A stretch of 62,283 nt of DNA, taken from contig JABXIM010000023.1 of the NCBI GenBank assembly GCA_013373085.1, positions 1 through 62,283 on the forward strand, read 5' to 3'. Source of the stretch: Oceanospirillaceae bacterium (lineage in GTDB: Bacteria > Pseudomonadota > Gammaproteobacteria > Pseudomonadales > Balneatricaceae). Shown here one piece after another: positions 58,379 to 62,283 of this stretch; position 1 is the first letter of the stretch; each line of letters opens with the position of its first letter. Under the pieces are notes generated by a model. That model was not told the origin of the DNA. It ran no database searches and saw only the letters and a program-made list of their open reading frames with translations. Made by a program: the position numbers and the translations under genes.

Positions 58379-58394
58379 GTTTCCAATAGGAAAT
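58379..58394. promoter_or_regulatory. GTTTCC-N4-GGAAA operator between the regulator and sdaA
   Basis: GTTTCCAATAGGAAAT at 58379-58394. An extended -10-like TGCGATAAT (58359-58367) lies just upstream in the plus direction. Two further GGAAA half-sites, spaced 10 nt apart, are at 58332-58336 and 58342-58346. The divergent gap 58199-58556 is 358 nt and contains no gene. Confidence 0.65.
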
Positions 58395-58556
58395 TTTTTG
58401 TTGAACTGCGGAAACACTGTTGCTAGTCTTGCGGCTACGGTATGGCGACACAGGCAACTGCCCGCCGCTCGGTGGGTCCAATGTCTGGACGCTGTGTTTG
58501 GCTGAGCCAAACAGGCGCTAAGCAGCATCTGTATCGGCAAAGACGGGAGGCAGCAG

Positions 58557-59942
58557 ATGGCACTGAGTATTTTCGATCTCTTCAAGATCGGCGTGGGTCC
58601 GTCGTCGTCGCACACGGTGGGGCCGATGGTCGCCGCCAACCGTTTTGTCGCAGAGCTAAGAGCGCGTGGTGAATTGACGCGGGTTTCCGGTGTGCGCATC
58701 CATCTATACGGGTCCCTGGCAATGACGGGCAAGGGGCATGCGACCGATACCGCTGTGCTGGTGGGTTTGCTCGGCGAGCAGCCGGACCAGGTCGATGCCG
58801 ATCGGATTCCGGACTATGTAAGGTCTATTCGCGATACTGCGTCGCTGCTGCTGGGCGGTGAGCAGGCAATCGCCTTCAGCGAGCCGGAACATCTGAAGTT
58901 CCATTTCGGCGAGTCCCTGCCCAAGCATCCGAACGGCATGCGGCTGGAAGCGCTCGACGCCGCGGGCCTGATTTTTTACAGCAATGTCTTCTATTCGGTC
59001 GGCGGCGGCTTCGTTCTCAGCGATGCCGAGGCTGACGAGAAAGGGCGCGGCACCGATGCTGCAGGCCCCTCGCAGCCGTATCCGTTTCGCAACGCCGCCG
59101 AGCTGCTGGCTCGGGCCAAGGCCGCGGACCTCAGCATCGCCGAGCTGGTACTGGAGAATGAACGCGTCCGCCATTCCGATCAGGAGATTCACGACGGACT
59201 GTTGAGCATCTGGAAGGTGATGGACGACTGCATCCGCCAGGGCTGTGAACACCAGGGCGAGCTGCCGGGTGGGTTGCACATCAAACGCCGCGCTCATGCG
59301 CTGTGGCAGGATCTGGTCAAGCATCCGGAGCGCAGCCTCCAGGATCACCTGACCGTGATGGACTGGGTCAATCTCTACGCCATGGCTGTCAACGAGGAGA
59401 ACGCCGCTGGCGGTCGCGTGGTGACGGCACCAACCAACGGCGCTGCGGGCGTGATTCCGGCAGTGCTGGCGTATTACGACCGCTTTATCCCCGGCAGCAA
59501 CATCGAAGGGGTCAAAACCTTCCTGATCACCGCTGCCGCGATCGGCATGCTGTACAAGCAGAACGCCTCGATTTCCGCCGCCGAAGTCGGTTGCCAGGGC
59601 GAAATCGGCGTTGCCTGTTCGATGGCGGCCGGGGCCCTCTGTGCCGTGCTCGGCGGCACCATCGAGCAGGTCGAGAACGCCGCCGAGATCGGCATGGAAC
59701 ACAATCTTGGACTGACCTGCGATCCCATCGGCGGTCTGGTGCAGGTGCCCTGCATCGAGCGCAACACCATGGGGGCGGTCAAGGCCATCAACGCCGCGCG
59801 GCTGGCGCTGCGCGGCACGGGCGAGCACCACGTTTCGCTCGACAGCGTGATCGAAACCATGCGCCAGACCGGCCTCGATATGCAGGACAAGTACAAGGAA
59901 ACCTCCACCGGCGGTCTGGCCGTCAATGTGGTGGCCTGTTAA
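58557..59942 (+). CDS. sdaA: L-serine dehydratase (single-chain, 4Fe-4S)
   Basis: Deaminates L-serine to pyruvate and ammonia using a [4Fe-4S] cluster. It is 461 aa, the single-chain length. It starts [24 protein letters not shown], and the cluster Cys residues are in [15 protein letters not shown], in TCDPIGG and in the PCIERN block. The C-terminal [12 protein letters not shown] ends the catalytic loop. It is first in sdaA-glyA-gcvH-gcvP, so serine formed from glycine by GlyA can be removed to pyruvate. Confidence 0.96.
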   Translation: MALSIFDLFKIGVGPSSSHTVGPMVAANRFVAELRARGELTRVSGVRIHLYGSLAMTGKGHATDTAVLVGLLGEQPDQVDADRIPDYVRSIRDTASLLLGGEQAIAFSEPEHLKFHFGESLPKHPNGMRLEALDAAGLIFYSNVFYSVGGGFVLSDAEADEKGRGTDAAGPSQPYPFRNAAELLARAKAADLSIAELVLENERVRHSDQEIHDGLLSIWKVMDDCIRQGCEHQGELPGGLHIKRRAHALWQDLVKHPERSLQDHLTVMDWVNLYAMAVNEENAAGGRVVTAPTNGAAGVIPAVLAYYDRFIPGSNIEGVKTFLITAAAIGMLYKQNASISAAEVGCQGEIGVACSMAAGALCAVLGGTIEQVENAAEIGMEHNLGLTCDPIGGLVQVPCIERNTMGAVKAINAARLALRGTGEHHVSLDSVIETMRQTGLDMQDKYKETSTGGLAVNVVAC

Positions 59943-60044
59943 GCGATTTTCCCGGTCGTGCTCGCAGGAGGGTCCTGCCTGCAGACCAATGTGTCCCGGC
60001 CGTCGCTGCCGGGTAGGTATCACTGAAGCGTGAGAACAACAGCC

Positions 60045-61346
60045 ATGAGCAAGCAAGATCTCTACCGCGATGCTGCCAGCGCGGCTTTCTTCACCCGCGA
60101 CCTGAAAGACGCGGACAGCGCGCTGCAGGCGGCGGTCGACGAGGAGTTCAGCCGCCAGGACAACCAGATCGAGCTGATCGCCTCCGAGAACATCGTCTCC
60201 AAGGCGGTTATGCAGGCACAGGGTACGGTGCTCACCAACAAGTATGCCGAAGGGTACCCGGGTCGTCGTTACTACGGCGGTTGCGAATTCGTCGACAAGG
60301 CCGAGGCACTGGCGATCGAGCGTGCCCGCCAGCTGTTTGGCTGCGAATACATCAACGTGCAGCCGCACTCCGGTGCTCAGGCCAACGGCGCGGTGATGCT
60401 GGCGCTGCTGCAGCCGGGCGACACCATTCTTGGCATGTCACTCGACGCCGGCGGTCACCTGACCCACGGTGCGCGTCCGGCGCTGTCGGGCAAATGGTTC
60501 AACGCAGTGCAGTACGGCGTTTCGGCCGATACGCAGCGCATCGACTACGACGCGGTCGAGCAGCTGGCGCTCGAGAACAAGCCGAAGCTGATCATCGCCG
60601 GGGGCTCGGCGATCCCGCGCCAGATCGATTTCGCCCGTTTCCGCGCCATCGCCGACAAGGTCGGTGCCTATCTGATGGTCGACATGGCCCACATCGCTGG
60701 CCTGGTCGCCACCGGCGCGCATCCTGATCCGCTGCCCCATGCCCACGTGGTCACCACCACCACTCACAAGACCCTGCGCGGTCCCCGCGGCGGCATGATC
60801 CTTTCCAACGATGCCGAAATCGGCAAGAAGATCAATTCAGCGGTATTCCCGGGTCTGCAGGGCGGGCCGTTGATGCATGTGATCGCAGCCAAGGCCGTTG
60901 CGTTCGGCGAGGCGCTGCAGCCGGAGTTCAAGCAGTACATCGAGCGCGTGGTCGAGAACGCCCAGGTGCTGGCCGAGGTGATGGTCGAGCGTGGCTGCGA
61001 TATCGTCACCGGCGGTACCGATACTCACCTGATGCTGGTCGACCTGCGACCCAAGGGTCTCAAGGGCAACCAGGTCGAGGATGCGCTGGAGCGCGCCGGC
61101 ATCACCTGCAACAAGAACGGCATTCCGTTCGACCCGGAGAAGCCGATGGTCACCTCCGGTATCCGTCTCGGTACGCCGGCCGGCACCACTCGCGGTTTCG
61201 GTGTCGACGAGTTCCGCCAGGTCGGTAATCTGATCAGCGATGTGCTCGACGGCCTGGTCGAGCAGCCCGAAGGCAACGCCGAAGTGGAAACGCGGGTGCG
61301 TGCCGAGGTCGAGGCGCTCTGCAAGCGCTTTCCGCTGTACCGCTGA
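60045..61346 (+). CDS. glyA: Serine hydroxymethyltransferase
   Basis: PLP enzyme that interconverts serine and glycine with tetrahydrofolate. It is 433 aa. The PLP Lys is in [16 protein letters not shown] near residue 240, and the substrate blocks [28 protein letters not shown], and [13 protein letters not shown] are standard. Start ATG 60045; an in-frame GTG lies at 60030. As it is downstream of sdaA and upstream of gcvH, this copy is probably dedicated to glycine catabolism, and another glyA may exist elsewhere. Confidence 0.96.
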   Translation: MSKQDLYRDAASAAFFTRDLKDADSALQAAVDEEFSRQDNQIELIASENIVSKAVMQAQGTVLTNKYAEGYPGRRYYGGCEFVDKAEALAIERARQLFGCEYINVQPHSGAQANGAVMLALLQPGDTILGMSLDAGGHLTHGARPALSGKWFNAVQYGVSADTQRIDYDAVEQLALENKPKLIIAGGSAIPRQIDFARFRAIADKVGAYLMVDMAHIAGLVATGAHPDPLPHAHVVTTTTHKTLRGPRGGMILSNDAEIGKKINSAVFPGLQGGPLMHVIAAKAVAFGEALQPEFKQYIERVVENAQVLAEVMVERGCDIVTGGTDTHLMLVDLRPKGLKGNQVEDALERAGITCNKNGIPFDPEKPMVTSGIRLGTPAGTTRGFGVDEFRQVGNLISDVLDGLVEQPEGNAEVETRVRAEVEALCKRFPLYR

Positions 61347-61422
61347 TCGCACCAACACATCATCCGGGGCCGCTGCGGCGGCGCCGGCAGTCACCTGATT
61401 ACTTCGCAGAAGGATTTTTTAC

Positions 61423-61815
61423 ATGAGCAACGCACCGTCCAGCCTGAAATATACTGCATCTCACGAGTGGGTACTGGATAATGGCGACGGCACCGTGACC
61501 GTTGGCATTACCGACCACGCCCAGGAGCTGCTTGGCGACGTTGTATTCGTCGAACTTCCGGACGTGGGTCGTGACGTGGCCAAGGGCGAGGAGTTCTCGC
61601 TGGTCGAGTCGGTCAAGGCCGCATCCGATATCTACGCGCCGGTTTCCGGCGAGGTCGTTGCCGTCAATGAAGCGCTCGCAGACGCGCCGGAAACCCTGAA
61701 CGAGTCCGCCTTCACGGACGGCTGGATCGCCAAGCTGAAACTCAGCGACGCGTCCGAACTCGATGGGCTGCTGGATGCGAATGCCTATGAAGCCACGGTT
61801 GCGGAGGAGGGCTGA
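61423..61815 (+). CDS. gcvH: Glycine cleavage system H protein
   Basis: Lipoyl carrier that shuttles the aminomethyl group between P, T and L proteins. It is 130 aa. The lipoylated Lys is in [20 protein letters not shown] near residue 67, and the start [13 protein letters not shown] is typical. The C-terminal GWIAKLKL block is conserved. AAGGA precedes the ATG. gcvP follows after 121 nt. Confidence 0.96.
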   Translation: MSNAPSSLKYTASHEWVLDNGDGTVTVGITDHAQELLGDVVFVELPDVGRDVAKGEEFSLVESVKAASDIYAPVSGEVVAVNEALADAPETLNESAFTDGWIAKLKLSDASELDGLLDANAYEATVAEEG

Positions 61816-61936
61816 TCCAACTGTCCCCGGATCGGTTTTCCCGCAAAACGCGGGGGGCTAGCGCACCCCGCACTTACTGAACCCGATACTGGCCGCGTTG
61901 CGTACACGGCTGGTACAGAGCACACAGGTTAGCGTA

Positions 61937-62283
61937 ATGGCTGTTGAATCCCGTACTTTGACAGAACTCGAACAGCGCACGGATTTTACCCGTCGCCATA
62001 TCGGTCCCGATGCGCCCGAGCAGCAGGCAATGCTGGAGACGCTGGGCGTGGCGTCGGTGGAAGAACTCATCCGCCAGACCGTGCCGGACAGCATCCGCCT
62101 GGATGATGCCCTGGACATGGCCGACGGCGAGACCGAAGTCGAGTCGCTGTCCTATCTGCACGCGCTGGCGAAGCAGAACCGGGTCAACAAGTCCTACATC
62201 GGATTGGGTTACCACAATACCCAGGTGCCGAACGTGATCCTGCGCAACGTGCTCGAAAACCCGGCCTGGTACACCGCCTATAC
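61937..62283 (+). CDS. gcvP: Glycine dehydrogenase (P protein), N-terminal part
   Basis: PLP-dependent decarboxylating subunit of the glycine cleavage system. The first 115 residues are visible, with the family blocks [17 protein letters not shown] and [21 protein letters not shown] and the start of the next conserved block (PAWYTAY). The gene continues beyond the window. It is a single-chain type, judged only from its N-terminus. No separate promoter is evident in the 121-nt gap after gcvH. Confidence 0.95.
   Translation, partial: MAVESRTLTELEQRTDFTRRHIGPDAPEQQAMLETLGVASVEELIRQTVPDSIRLDDALDMADGETEVESLSYLHALAKQNRVNKSYIGLGYHNTQVPNVILRNVLENPAWYTAY

Overview
The window reads as a high-GC chromosomal segment of a gammaproteobacterium, most like marine heterotrophs of the Oceanospirillales/Halomonas type. 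The basis is protein similarity that I recognise by eye: MalT, MalM, LamB and RlmJ are gammaproteobacterial, the alpha-glucosidase resembles the Halomonas GH13 enzyme, and edd-glk/gap resemble the Pseudomonas/Shewanella Entner-Doudoroff (ED) layout. I cannot name the genus. Nearly all of the sequence is ordinary, densely packed genes. There is no rRNA, tRNA, CRISPR array, prophage or insertion sequence that I can see.

Layout. 1-3885: thiamine uptake (thiQ partial, thiP, thiB) with a divergent ThiK-like kinase. 4234-9627: two alpha/beta hydrolases, glyoxalase I, a ClsC-like phospholipase D lipoprotein and glutathione peroxidase. 9839-25290: a complete maltose system (lamB, malM, malEFG on +; GH13 alpha-glucosidase, malK and malT on -; phosphoglucomutase on +), with a NUDIX hydrolase and a DJ-1/PfpI protein between the two halves. 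MalT-box-like sequences precede lamB, malE and the alpha-glucosidase. 25788-35376: central sugar metabolism (pyk, gap, edd, glk, hexose-6-P mutarotase, aldo/keto reductase, mgsA, pgi) with HexR-like operators at gap/edd and pgi. 35594-41802: a GDT1/UPF0016 Mn exporter behind a yybP-ykoY-like riboswitch, a ferredoxin/reductase pair, a universal stress protein, RlmJ, an RluA-type pseudouridine synthase, TlyA and a small secreted protein. 42198-49933: amino-acid catabolism (AGCS symporter, dsdA/dsdC, lrp, dadA, ridA, alr). 50240-56063: DeaD, YciA, a DD-carboxypeptidase with a SPOR-like tail, a TraB/GumN protein and two hypotheticals. 56082-62283: glycine/serine catabolism (gcvT, an XRE-cupin regulator, sdaA, glyA, gcvH, gcvP partial).

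How the genes fit together. Maltose crosses LamB and MalEFGK, the cytoplasmic alpha-glucosidase releases glucose, and Glk plus the mutarotase feed Pgi and the ED pathway (edd), then gap and pyk. Alanine, D-alanine, D-serine and glycine enter through the AGCS symporter and are degraded by DadA/Alr/RidA, DsdA, SdaA, GlyA and the glycine cleavage system.

Most interesting signals. (1) A palindrome GTTTCC-N4-GGAAAC lies in front of gcvT, in front of the AGCS symporter, and between the XRE-cupin regulator and sdaA, which suggests one glycine/serine regulon with an uncharacterised gene downstream of gcvT inside it. (2) A dispersed repeat starting GTAGGATGGG sits at the 3' end of genes and in three cases supplies the TAG stop codon itself. 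(3) A riboswitch-like leader in front of the Mn exporter has mutually exclusive hairpins.
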